The notes beneath the pieces are model-generated. The model was not told where the DNA came from. It did not search any database and was given only the letters and a program-made list of their open reading frames with translations. Source: Longimicrobiales bacterium (GTDB lineage: Bacteria; Gemmatimonadota; Gemmatimonadetes; Longimicrobiales; Gaopeijiaceae). From it: a stretch of DNA of 16,350 nucleotides. The translations under genes were made by a program, and so were the position numbers. This document shows, in pieces, positions 7,563-14,193 of the stretch. Where the stretch lies: contig JAKMDG010000455.1 of NCBI GenBank assembly GCA_022428035.1, forward strand, positions 1-16,350. The letters are read 5' to 3'. Positions within the stretch are counted from its first letter, which is position 1; every line of letters begins with the position of its first letter.

Positions 7563-7912
7563 GCGAAGCCGCCCATGTTCCCGAGATAGACGGCTCCAAA
7601 TCCGTCGAGGGCTGCGCGCACGTCATCACTGGGCTCACCGTAGACGTACAATGCCGTTGGCGTGAAACACTGAAGGAATCGCTCGGCAAAGTTGGCGCCA
7701 AAGTTACCCAGATGCTCCAGCGTAGCGTCGGAATCAACGTACCGCTCGCAGATGTGGCAGGTCTGGTCATCGGAGCTGATGAACCATTCGTAGCCTCTCG
7801 CTCCGGCCTCCTGTGCAGTAGCCTCCACCATTTCGTCCATCAAGGCACGAGCATCGTCTAGTTTACCGTCTTGAACGACCAGTTGGAGATTCCAGGAAAT
7901 CGTGGCCGACAT
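7556..7912 (-). CDS. Antibiotic-biosynthesis-monooxygenase-like (ABM/dimeric alpha-beta barrel) protein
   Basis: The 118-residue product resembles single-domain dimeric alpha-beta barrel proteins of the ABM group, which include quinol monooxygenases. The pattern is a first strand (SWNLQLVVQDGKLDDARALMDEMV), then YEWFISSDDQTCHICERYVDS around residues 41-61, then a helix with HLGNFGANFAERFLQ and a strand TALYVYGEPS. The ERYVDSDATLEHL stretch is the usual core of the family. Two cysteines sit at 52 and 55 beside this core, where relatives more often have other residues. The ATG at 7912 is well supported by GAGGAG seven bases upstream. The gene converges on the exchanger remnant and is preceded by about 105 bases that separate it from the uppS-type gene, so it likely has its own promoter. 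The substrate is unknown. Confidence 0.7.
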   Translation of the reverse strand: MSATISWNLQLVVQDGKLDDARALMDEMVEATAQEAGARGYEWFISSDDQTCHICERYVDSDATLEHLGNFGANFAERFLQCFTPTALYVYGEPSDDVRAALDGFGAVYLGNMGGFAP

Positions 7913-8017
7913 GACTGAACTCCTCGTTACGTGACAAAGGCCTCGCAGCTTCTCTACGGCACCATATCAAAGTCTTACGGAGTCAGCATCGAATTAGCTG
8001 CCGCGTGGAGCTCCCGC

Positions 8018-8716
8018 TCAGGATGCGGCGGCAACCTCTCCGAAACGTCGGTCACGTGCGCGGAAGTCATCCAATGCGGCCTTGAGGTCGTGACCTCGGA
8101 AGTCTGGCCACATGGTAGGGGTAAAGTGCAGTTCAGCGTATGCGCACTCCCACAGCAGAAAGTCGCTGAGCCGGCGTTCACCACCGCTCCGAATGAGTAG
8201 GTCAACGTCCGGTGCGCGACCGTCACCGTTCATCGCTTCCCCGAGCAAGGTCGACAGATCTCTTCGTTCCATGTCGCTCGCTGCTGCGGCCGCGCGTACC
8301 GCTTGAAGCAGCAGATCGCGACTTGAGTAGTCTACGGCCAAGCGTAGCTCCAGGTGGTCTCCCTGCGCCGTTCGCCTCTCGGCGTCCTCGATCGCCTTCA
8401 GAAGAGCGGGACGCAGTCGGTCCCGCCGGCCCACGACCTTTAGCCGCACGCCATTCTCATTAAGCTCGTCGAGCTCCGTCTTCAGATAGGTGCGCAGCAG
8501 CTTCATCAGCACGGACACCTCAGCGGGTGGTCGCTTCCAGTTGTCCGAGGAGAACGCATACAGCGTCAGCGTTCCTATGCCGAGGTCGGGTGCGGCGCGC
8601 ACCACGCTGCGCACGGATTCAATCCCTTGGCGATGGCCCCAGTTACGGGGTCGCCCCTGAGCGATTGCCCAACGGCCGTTCCCGTCCATGATGATGGCGA
8701 CATGCAAGTCGGTCAT
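8018..8716 (-). CDS. uppS: Isoprenyl transferase / (di)trans,polycis-polyprenyl diphosphate synthase, UppS family
   Basis: The enzyme condenses isopentenyl diphosphate onto an allylic diphosphate in cis to make long polyprenyl diphosphates, the carrier lipids for wall or surface polysaccharides. From ATG 8716 (232 residues) the family motifs are in order: IIMDGNGRWA with catalytic Asp11, GHRQGIESVR at 27-36, YAFSSDNWKRP at 53-63, and LLIRSGGERRLSDFLLWECA from 173, followed by AELHF. The fourth motif reads AVDYSSRD (about 127-134) where typical housekeeping UppS has an AxNYGGR-type sequence, so this may be a second, specialised copy. The start is four bases after the stop of the HTH regulator, with CGGAG about ten bases upstream, so it is in that operon. 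Longer upstream starts would run into the regulator gene. Its expression should therefore follow the shared operator at 9746. Confidence 0.9.
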   Translation of the reverse strand: MTDLHVAIIMDGNGRWAIAQGRPRNWGHRQGIESVRSVVRAAPDLGIGTLTLYAFSSDNWKRPPAEVSVLMKLLRTYLKTELDELNENGVRLKVVGRRDRLRPALLKAIEDAERRTAQGDHLELRLAVDYSSRDLLLQAVRAAAAASDMERRDLSTLLGEAMNGDGRAPDVDLLIRSGGERRLSDFLLWECAYAELHFTPTMWPDFRGHDLKAALDDFRARDRRFGEVAAAS

Positions 8717-8720
8717 CTGG

Positions 8721-9104
8721 TCAAAGCTCCGAGGAATCGCGGGTGGCCTGGATGATCGCTTCCATGTGGCCAAGGTAGGATTCGAGCTCCGTCCGTCCTG
8801 TCGGCGTCAGCGTGTACTCGGTCTTCTGCGTCCGACCTTCATACGACTTGGAACACAGCACGTAGCCAGCGCTCTCGAGCTTGCTTGCGTGCGACTTCAA
8901 GTTGCCGTCGGTGATGCCCAGCAGGTCTCTCAACTCGGTAAAATTGAGAGATCCGTTCACGGCCAGGGAGCTCACGATGCCCAGGCGCACACGCTCATGT
9001 ATGAGACGGTCCAGCTCGAGTGCTTCCGACCCACCCTCGACCGCATCGAGACGGCCTGTCGGGCCGTCGAGGTTAGCCTGACGGACAGTGTTCTTAGCCC
9101 CCAT
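8721..9104 (-). CDS. Winged-helix transcriptional regulator, HTH_34 (MarR/ArsR-like) type
   Basis: The 127-residue product is a single winged-helix DNA-binding domain after a short polar N-terminal tail. The helix-turn-helix spans about residues 50-75 (SLNFTELRDLLGITDGNLKSHASKLE), followed by the wing with KSYEGRTQKTEYTLTPTGR and a C-terminal dimer helix. This LTDGNL-SxHxxKLE / SFxGRKPxTxYxLTPxGR pattern is that of small repressors of the HTH_34 group. No ligand domain is present. The ATG at 9104 has TGGAGG four bases upstream; the gene overlaps the end of the membrane protein gene by 11 bases, so the two are translationally coupled. It is followed directly by uppS. The inverted repeat in front of this operon and before the 6090 gene is its most likely target, implying autoregulation. 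Confidence 0.88.
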   Translation of the reverse strand: MGAKNTVRQANLDGPTGRLDAVEGGSEALELDRLIHERVRLGIVSSLAVNGSLNFTELRDLLGITDGNLKSHASKLESAGYVLCSKSYEGRTQKTEYTLTPTGRTELESYLGHMEAIIQATRDSSEL

Positions 9105-9711
9105 GTTTCCTCCAGATCACAACACCAAAGACGATGTGAAGTCCCCCGAATCCAGCGGCCATCCAGAAATCACCCCAGGCGGGCGGTGTGAGCAAGGCCA
9201 GCGCGCCCACGCACATGAACGCGGCACCCATGAGTGGCACGGAGCGTACGGAATATGAGCCGCCAGTCACCACGCTTGTCCCGTACAGGAGGAGCCAGGT
9301 CCCGGGGAGCAGTTGCAACGCTCCCATTTGCAGCAGCGCGAAGGTCAGCGCCGCGCCTGCAGCCAACGGTGGGATCACGTTCCATGTGAAGCGCCTACCC
9401 GGTCCGCTCATGACACTCATGCCTTCGGACTTTGACTTCCGCGCCATACTGTAGACCGCGATCGCCAGCGATACGGCTGCGGCTTCGAACCATACCGTGA
9501 GCCAGATGAGCTCCGAGGAGGCGGTCACGGCGAAGCACGACGCGACGAGCGCAACCAGGCCCATGGCGACCCCACCGATGCCCGATACGTGTGTGAATGA
9601 CCCCGACCGTTCCATCGTTTCGCGGATGTAACGGAGGTTGTCCATCGCGCGGTCGTGAAGCGCGATGGGGGTCGCGTCCTGGGTGTGAAGTTTTGGGGCC
9701 GGTCCGTTCAT
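9094..9711 (-). CDS. Multi-pass membrane protein coupled to the HTH_34 regulator
   Basis: I cannot name this family. From ATG 9711 the product has 205 residues. A polar N-terminus of about 45 residues (with ALHDRAMDNLRYIRETMERS, a likely amphipathic helix) precedes five or six hydrophobic segments, including GIGGVAMGLVALVASCFAV, LIWLTVWFEAAAVSLAIAVY, IPPLAAGAALTFALLQMG, VPLMGAAFMCVGALALL and FWMAAGFGGLHIVFGVVIW. The frame is open to 9828, but the operator at 9746-9762 lies within that extension, so the downstream ATG is more credible. The gene overlaps the HTH regulator gene by 11 bases. Membrane protein and regulator pairs often form sensing or homeostasis modules; here that is inference from coupling only. 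Confidence 0.78.
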   Translation of the reverse strand: MNGPAPKLHTQDATPIALHDRAMDNLRYIRETMERSGSFTHVSGIGGVAMGLVALVASCFAVTASSELIWLTVWFEAAAVSLAIAVYSMARKSKSEGMSVMSGPGRRFTWNVIPPLAAGAALTFALLQMGALQLLPGTWLLLYGTSVVTGGSYSVRSVPLMGAAFMCVGALALLTPPAWGDFWMAAGFGGLHIVFGVVIWRKHGG

Positions 9712-9745
9712 TGACGTCTCACAAATGAACCCATCATGATGTATC

Positions 9746-9762
9746 ACTTTGCACCGCAAAGT
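9746..9762. promoter_or_regulatory. Inverted-repeat operator ACTTTGC-N3-GCAAAGT, copy 2
   Basis: The arms are identical to the site at 6064-6080, with spacer ACC. It lies 35-51 bases upstream of the ATG at 9711. A -35-like TTGGCA reads on the minus strand at 9771-9766, so the repeat would fall just downstream of it, between -35 and -10, a standard repressor position. No clear -10 box is visible. The site should control the membrane protein, HTH regulator and uppS operon. Confidence 0.7.
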
Positions 9763-9855
9763 ATATGCCAACGCCCTGGTCTGCCAATGATTTGACTCAA
9801 GGAGTGAGGGAGCGGGCAGACATACCAAGGTGCCCTCGGGTCGCGCGCTGGCGTG

Positions 9856-10845
9856 TCAGCCCGCCGGTGCCAGGACCCGAAGTGCACCCGGCAGGGACTG
9901 AACCTCCACGACGTCCGTCCTGGCCTTGCGCACGTCACCGTCCATCTCGAAGCGTGGGGGCTCGTGGAAGGCCAGACGGAACCCAGTGTCGTCGACGATC
10001 TCGACCCTATCCGACGTCACATGCCGTCCGCGCTCTGCAAGGTTGAACAGCTTCATCCGCGTGAGACCTGGAGCGTCGCCGATCATGCATGCGTGAAGTT
10101 GGCCGTCATCGACTGTCGCATCTGGAGCGATCGGAAATCCTCCTCCGAAATAGCGACCGTTCGACACCGTCAACATGAGATGGTGCAGTTCCCGGGCGTC
10201 TCCCGATTCTGGGTCGACTCGAACATGAAGGCCTGGGAAGCGAAAGAGCTGTTGCAGGGCTGTGATCTTGTACAGCAGCTCACCACGAAGAAAACGGGCG
10301 CCCTTGGCGGCGTCGATCACCGCAATGTCAAATCCGAAACCGATGAGATTCAGGAAGTGCCTGGGTTCCCATCGGTCCGGGTGATGTTCCGATGCGCTGA
10401 GCGTGTTGACTCGGCCCACGTCGATCGCCCGTGTGCGGCCCTCGGCCAGCACACGCACTGCCTCCGAAGGGTTCCGAGGGTCATACCCGAAATTACGACC
10501 GAAGTCGTTGCCTGTCCCACTAGGAAGGATGCCGAGCACGACATCGTCCCTACCACTCGCGACGAGCCGATCAGCGACGTTACTCCAGGTACCATCGCCG
10601 CCCACTGCGATGACGACGTCGTATCCCTCCTGTACCGCTCGCTCGGCCAGATCACGCTCCTCCCCTGGCCGGGTGGTCGCTCCATAGGTCACATTCTCGA
10701 GCGCATCATCCAGGAGCGCCCGGTACGTACCCATCCGCTTGGCCCCCCGTCCTCGACCAGACGCGGGGTTGAAGACGACGAAGTGCCGTCGAGCGGTCAG
10801 AAGTTGACCATCTTGTCGAACGTCTGGAGGCCCTTCCCGTACCAT
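9856..10845 (-). CDS. Diacylglycerol kinase-family lipid kinase (DagK/YegS-like)
   Basis: The product (329 residues) matches the diacylglycerol kinase catalytic family, which phosphorylates diacylglycerol or related lipids with ATP, giving phosphatidic acid. The visible motifs are NPASGRGRG at 26-34, the nucleotide loop GGDGT at 82-86, and GILPSGTGNDFGRNFG at 105-120. The C-terminal beta domain has the usual FEMDGD near the end (the EIDGE-like element). The only plausible start is the ATG at 10845, which places the first 16 codons inside the preceding ADC-like gene (overlap 49 bases); no later ATG, GTG or TTG exists before the conserved VVFNP strand. The two genes are thus probably co-translated. 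The neighbouring PlsC, Tam41-like and phosphatidyltransferase genes suggest that it feeds phosphatidic acid into the same pathway. Substrate choice is not readable from sequence. Confidence 0.88.
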   Translation of the reverse strand: MVREGPPDVRQDGQLLTARRHFVVFNPASGRGRGAKRMGTYRALLDDALENVTYGATTRPGEERDLAERAVQEGYDVVIAVGGDGTWSNVADRLVASGRDDVVLGILPSGTGNDFGRNFGYDPRNPSEAVRVLAEGRTRAIDVGRVNTLSASEHHPDRWEPRHFLNLIGFGFDIAVIDAAKGARFLRGELLYKITALQQLFRFPGLHVRVDPESGDARELHHLMLTVSNGRYFGGGFPIAPDATVDDGQLHACMIGDAPGLTRMKLFNLAERGRHVTSDRVEIVDDTGFRLAFHEPPRFEMDGDVRKARTDVVEVQSLPGALRVLAPAG

Positions 10846-11468
10846 TCTTCGCGGAACGGGTACGTGTTCACGTCATCGATTGTGAGCCCCGCAGTCATCT
10901 CGTGGTCGGTCAGCGTCAGACTACCGGTCTCTTCCTCGTGCTCGGTGTGTTCCGCCTCCATGAGGATATTGACCTTAAAGCGGTCTTCCGGGTCGACCGT
11001 AAAGCACATGTAGTGATTTGCGGCACTGCTGCGCTGGTGCGAGGTCACGACCATCTCGAGGACTGTCGTCCCCTCGTCGCGTACCGTCACTGTCATCTCG
11101 CCGCCGTCTTCCACGAAGTCGATGTCGACGTCTTTCATGTAGTGAGGCAGGTGCCAACGCTCGATCGCGTGTTCGCGAGACTCGGGCGTCGAGGTCCCCA
11201 CCATGAATGGGAAGAACGCAGCCTTGGGCAGTGGCTTGCCTGGCTCGACCATCGGAGGGACCACCACAGCAAGAACAATTTCATCGTATTCTCCGACCAT
11301 GCTCTCGCCGAAGTGGAACGCCGTGATGGCGAGGATGCTCCGCTCGTGCTGCACCTCGAGAGGCTCCAGGTGGCTCGGCAGGAGCTTCCGCGCGTCGGCG
11401 GTCGGCATCTCGAAATAGCCACCGACGCACATGTCATAACCGTAGTACGTGTTTTCCGAATCGCTCAT
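10797..11468 (-). CDS. Acetoacetate decarboxylase-like (ADC superfamily) protein
   Basis: From ATG 11468 the product has 223 residues. The layout resembles the acetoacetate decarboxylase superfamily: an early segment DARKLLPSHLEPLEV (like DALRKVVPEPLEI of classical ADC), a strand with ITAFHF, then GEYDEIVLAVVVPP, and later PESREHAIERWHLPHYMKDV. The lysine in HYMKD falls where the Schiff-base lysine of ADC (YPKK) would be, but the match is by eye and the activity may well differ. The start is preceded by a purine-rich AAGAAGAAG ribosome site. The frame continues upstream to 11525 with a basic stretch unlike the family, so I exclude it. It overlaps the following DagK-like gene by 49 bases and is divergent from plsC across a 92-base gap, which must hold both promoters. 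Confidence 0.65.
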   Translation of the reverse strand: MSDSENTYYGYDMCVGGYFEMPTADARKLLPSHLEPLEVQHERSILAITAFHFGESMVGEYDEIVLAVVVPPMVEPGKPLPKAAFFPFMVGTSTPESREHAIERWHLPHYMKDVDIDFVEDGGEMTVTVRDEGTTVLEMVVTSHQRSSAANHYMCFTVDPEDRFKVNILMEAEHTEHEEETGSLTLTDHEMTAGLTIDDVNTYPFREEWYGKGLQTFDKMVNF

Positions 11469-11560
11469 GTCTGAGATCTTCTTCTTGTAGGTTCGGCGGG
11501 TGAGGCTACGCTTCGCAGCCCGCACGTCGGCTTCTCTTTCTATCCATCGCCCAGAGGCAC
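11469..11560. promoter_or_regulatory. Divergent promoter region of the lipid island
   Basis: These 92 bases separate the starts of the ADC-like gene (minus) and plsC-like gene (plus), so both operons must be started from here or from within the neighbours. I see no consensus -35/-10 pair and no clear operator; only a short imperfect stem GGCT/AGCC around 11502-11518. Confidence 0.4.
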
Positions 11561-12340
11561 GTGTCCAAGCTCCGCGGACTCCTCGCGCTTTTGTCCGTTT
11601 GCCTGTCGTTTGTCGTGTGCGATGTCGTGCAGCGGATCATTGTTTCGCCCTGGGTGAAGCTCTTTCCATCCTCCCGGATTCCGCTCCTCGGCCGCTGGAT
11701 CAACGCGATGGCCGTGGTCGTAACCCTGCCACTGCGGAAGATCGGGGGCGCGTCCATTCAACTTCCGCCCCGCATCGTTCCATGTGAACCGGGTACCCTG
11801 ATCCTCCTGAACCACCAGTCGGTGTTGGATATTCCGCTGGCCGTGAAGACGGTCGAAGGTGGTTATCCCCGCATCGTGACGAGGGCCCGCTACCGCCGCT
11901 TTATTCCGCTAATCTCGCATATGGTCAGGCTCTATCAATACCCGACCGTGAACCCCAGGGCAAACCCGCGCGATGTGCTGAAAATGGCTCGCGTCATGGC
12001 TCACGAGGCTCGTGATTCTGACGTACCGATGGCAATCTTTCCGGAAGGCACACGCTCGAAAGACGGTGGGATCGGGACGTTCCGGAAGCGCGGGCTCATG
12101 AGAGTCCTCAAAGCACGACCATGGACTGTGTACGTCTTCGTTGTGGATGGCTACTGGAAGAACACCCACGTAAAGGACTTCTTTTCTGACCTGTCGCGCG
12201 TGGACGGTCGCATAGAGCACGCGGCAACGCTGGAGTGGACCGACTCCGGGGGAGATACCACCGCCTTCATGGATCAGGTTCGGGAGGTCATGATCGAGCG
12301 TCTGGCGGCTATGCGCTCCGAGGGGGCGTCAGACCCTTGA
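11561..12340 (+). CDS. 1-acyl-sn-glycerol-3-phosphate acyltransferase family protein (PlsC-like)
   Basis: The enzyme class moves an acyl chain onto lysophosphatidic acid to make phosphatidic acid at the inner membrane. The 259-residue product has the acyltransferase block I HX4D (His85 to Asp90 in NHQSVLDIP) and block III FPEGTRS at 160-166, with an N-terminal hydrophobic anchor (about residues 5-30). The YxYPTVNP region at about 125-132 lies where block II is expected. The start is a GTG with AGAGG only three bases upstream, which is tight, but no better start exists before the anchor. Its stop overlaps the TTG start of the Tam41-like gene (TTGA at 12337-12340), and a CDP-alcohol phosphatidyltransferase gene follows. 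The order matches the order of reactions in phospholipid synthesis. Acyl donor and acceptor preference cannot be read. Confidence 0.9.
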   Translation: MSKLRGLLALLSVCLSFVVCDVVQRIIVSPWVKLFPSSRIPLLGRWINAMAVVVTLPLRKIGGASIQLPPRIVPCEPGTLILLNHQSVLDIPLAVKTVEGGYPRIVTRARYRRFIPLISHMVRLYQYPTVNPRANPRDVLKMARVMAHEARDSDVPMAIFPEGTRSKDGGIGTFRKRGLMRVLKARPWTVYVFVVDGYWKNTHVKDFFSDLSRVDGRIEHAATLEWTDSGGDTTAFMDQVREVMIERLAAMRSEGASDP

Positions 12341-13293
12341 GCGACCCGCCGGAGACCCGATGGCCTGAGGCGACGGCGCTCGCCGAACGTCTGGTAGGGC
12401 AGACCGCCGGCTCTGTGCGAGCGGTCCTCATGTATGGATCCCGTCTCCTGAAGACGAACCCGGATCGGCACAGCGCGCTCGACTTTGTGGTCATCGTGGA
12501 CGACTACCGCTCCTTTTATGAGGGACTGGCGGAGGTCGGTGAACTTGGGCGGCCCGTCCTCCTCATGAGGGCCCTGTCGAGAGTCCTGGCGCCAAACGTC
12601 ATCGCGTATGTGCCCGACGACGGCGCCCATGGGATCGCGAAGTGCCTCGTCATCTCCGCAGACGACTTCGAACGTGCGCTCGGCCCGGACCTCCCAGATC
12701 ACTTTTTACTCGGCCGCATGATTCAGCGCATCGGCGTGGTTTGGGCGACCGACGAGGCTCAGGAGTCCTGGGTGCGTCTGGTGATCGCAGGCGCGCATGG
12801 CCGGTTGCTGGATTGGATGGCTCCCTATCTTGATGGGCCGTTTGATGCCTCAGCGCTTGGGCGGCGCATACTGGAAGTCTGCTACCAGGGTGAACTGCGA
12901 CCCGAGTCCCGGGGACGGGCCGGCAAGATCTTCGAGGCTCAGGCGCAGCACTTTGCACACGCACTCGCGCCGGGGCTCGAGGCGGCATCAGCGTCGGGTA
13001 CTCTGCGTGTCACCGATGACGCACATTACGAGCTGGCCTCACCCGTGCCGCCAGCGGTTTGCCGACGCTGGCGGCGGCACTTCCGTCGATCCAAAGCGCG
13101 GGCCACCCTGCGCTGGTCCAAGCACACGCTGACCTTTGCGAATTGGCTTCCGTACATCGTCCGGAAGGTCGAACGGCATACCGGTCGGACCATCCAGCTC
13201 ACAGTCCTCGAAGAGAAGCTCCCATTGATCTTTCTCTGGCCACGGGTCGTCCACGTTCTCCTGACGCGTCCGAGGCGCGAGCTGAAACCATGA
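12337..13293 (+). CDS. Tam41-like CDP-diacylglycerol synthase (phosphatidate cytidylyltransferase)
   Basis: Tam41 enzymes of mitochondria convert phosphatidic acid and CTP into CDP-diacylglycerol and are unrelated to the membrane enzyme CdsA. From TTG 12337 the product has 318 residues. The nucleotidyltransferase signature is present: MYGSRLL (Tyr33-Gly-Ser35) then ALDFVVIVDDYRSFY (Asp49, Asp55), matching the Tam41 pattern YGSGV...LDFVxxVDDPxxWH. Next come AKCLVISADDFE at about 101-112 and FLLGRM near 125, matching Tam41 KYGVIS...DL and YxAGRLQKP. Then VRLVIAGAHGRLLDW...LEVCYQGELRPE matches the helical domain ending in LSYxGDxR. The basic C-terminus (WLPYIVRKVERHTGR and on) could bind membranes. 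TTG is chosen because it overlaps the plsC stop (TTGA, coupled translation) and the sequence upstream of it is out-of-frame plsC. Recognition is from memory of the family, without alignment, and the assignment fits the position between plsC and the phosphatidyltransferase. Confidence 0.72.
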   Translation: MSDPPETRWPEATALAERLVGQTAGSVRAVLMYGSRLLKTNPDRHSALDFVVIVDDYRSFYEGLAEVGELGRPVLLMRALSRVLAPNVIAYVPDDGAHGIAKCLVISADDFERALGPDLPDHFLLGRMIQRIGVVWATDEAQESWVRLVIAGAHGRLLDWMAPYLDGPFDASALGRRILEVCYQGELRPESRGRAGKIFEAQAQHFAHALAPGLEAASASGTLRVTDDAHYELASPVPPAVCRRWRRHFRRSKARATLRWSKHTLTFANWLPYIVRKVERHTGRTIQLTVLEEKLPLIFLWPRVVHVLLTRPRRELKP

Positions 13294-13324
13294 TCCACAT
13301 CCGAGTAAAGAAAGAGAGACAGGG

Positions 13325-14056
13325 ATGAGGACTGACATGGCTGTTCTCTTCGGAATTCTCGCGTTGGCCTTCGGCACGATGCCGATCTATGCGGTCGTTG
13401 CCCGAACGCGGAGCGATGCCCACGAGATCGCGGACCGCGGTGGGTTCGTCTTGGGCGGATTTGTGCGCAGCTGGTTCTACTGGTTTATATGGCCGATCGA
13501 GCGGGTCTCTCTGTTACTCGGACTCTCCCCAACCGCGTACAACATCACCGGTGTGCTGTGCGGTTGTACCGCAGGGATCTGCTTCGCGACCGGACGAGTG
13601 AATCTTGGCGGATGGTTTGTCCTCCTCGGCGGCGCAGCGGACGTGCTCGATGGACGCATCGCTCGCGCTCGCGGACTCGCAAATGAGACCGGTGCCTTTC
13701 TGGACTCAACGCTCGATCGGTTTGCGGAGGTAGGTGCGTTTGTCGGACTCGCGGTGATGTACATGGAGTCGGCCTCGCAGCTTGCCGTGGTCGTGACCGC
13801 GCTAGGTGGCTCGCTGCTCGTGAGCTACGCCCGCGCTCGTGGCGAGAGTCTCGGCGTCGTGGCCAAGGTTGGGGTCATGCAGCGCGCGGAGCGGCTACTG
13901 CTGGTTGGGTTCGGCGGAATCTTCGATCCGGCTGTCACGGCATGGCAGGGGTGGACGCCCGGAACTCTGCTCTTCTGGCTTCTTGCCCTCGTGGCCGCCG
14001 GCACGGTCGCGACGGCTTTATACCGCACCGTCTGGATCGCTCAGCGACTGGACTGA
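13325..14056 (+). CDS. CDP-alcohol phosphatidyltransferase family protein
   Basis: These integral membrane enzymes replace CMP in a CDP-lipid by an alcohol such as glycerol phosphate, serine or inositol phosphate. The 243-residue product carries the full signature Dx2DGx2ARx8Gx3Dx3D: Asp106, Asp109, Gly110, Ala113, Arg114, Gly123, Asp127 and Asp131, so it should be active. About six hydrophobic segments surround it (one at about 6-25, others around 61-110 and 135 to the end). Two starts are possible: ATG 13325 (with AGGG directly upstream) and ATG 13337, which has GAGG six bases upstream and the better spacing. It begins 31-43 bases after the Tam41-like gene and completes the path phosphatidic acid to CDP-diacylglycerol to phospholipid. 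The headgroup cannot be told from the sequence; PgsA-like and inositol-phosphate-using branches are both possible. Confidence 0.9.
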   Translation: MRTDMAVLFGILALAFGTMPIYAVVARTRSDAHEIADRGGFVLGGFVRSWFYWFIWPIERVSLLLGLSPTAYNITGVLCGCTAGICFATGRVNLGGWFVLLGGAADVLDGRIARARGLANETGAFLDSTLDRFAEVGAFVGLAVMYMESASQLAVVVTALGGSLLVSYARARGESLGVVAKVGVMQRAERLLLVGFGGIFDPAVTAWQGWTPGTLLFWLLALVAAGTVATALYRTVWIAQRLD

Positions 14057-14193
14057 GGCGAGTAGGTCGTGTCGTTGGACCCTGACGCGCCCCGACGCCG
14101 TAGAACTCGGCGGCACGTCGAGTTGTGACAACCGTATCGCAATCGTACCGTGCCTCATTCCATGACGCAGCACCCCTCAGACAGGTGGTTCGT

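Noticed and set aside
7685..7711. Near-direct repeat GGCAAAGTTGG / CGCCAAAGTTACC
   Set aside because: It lies inside the ABM-like coding region and reflects the encoded NFGANFAE repeat of residues.
9712..9828. N-terminal extension of the membrane protein frame to 9828
   Set aside because: It would place the repeated operator and a -35-like element inside the coding sequence; the ATG at 9711 is more credible.
9853..11013. Plus-strand reading frame of 386 codons opposite the DagK-like and ADC-like genes
   Set aside because: The opposite strand encodes the conserved lipid kinase motifs; the antisense frame has no domain pattern or ribosome site.
12950..12956. A third ACTTTGC half-site
   Set aside because: It lies inside the Tam41-like gene and lacks the GCAAAGT partner arm at the right spacing.
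14122..14132. Small palindrome GTTGT-G-ACAAC upstream of the secreted protein gene
   Set aside because: It is only 11 bases, occurs once and does not extend; it is not enough to call an operator.
14125..14193. N-terminal extension of the secreted protein frame
   Set aside because: The ATG at 14194 has a good ribosome site and begins a proper signal peptide; the extension would bury the signal.
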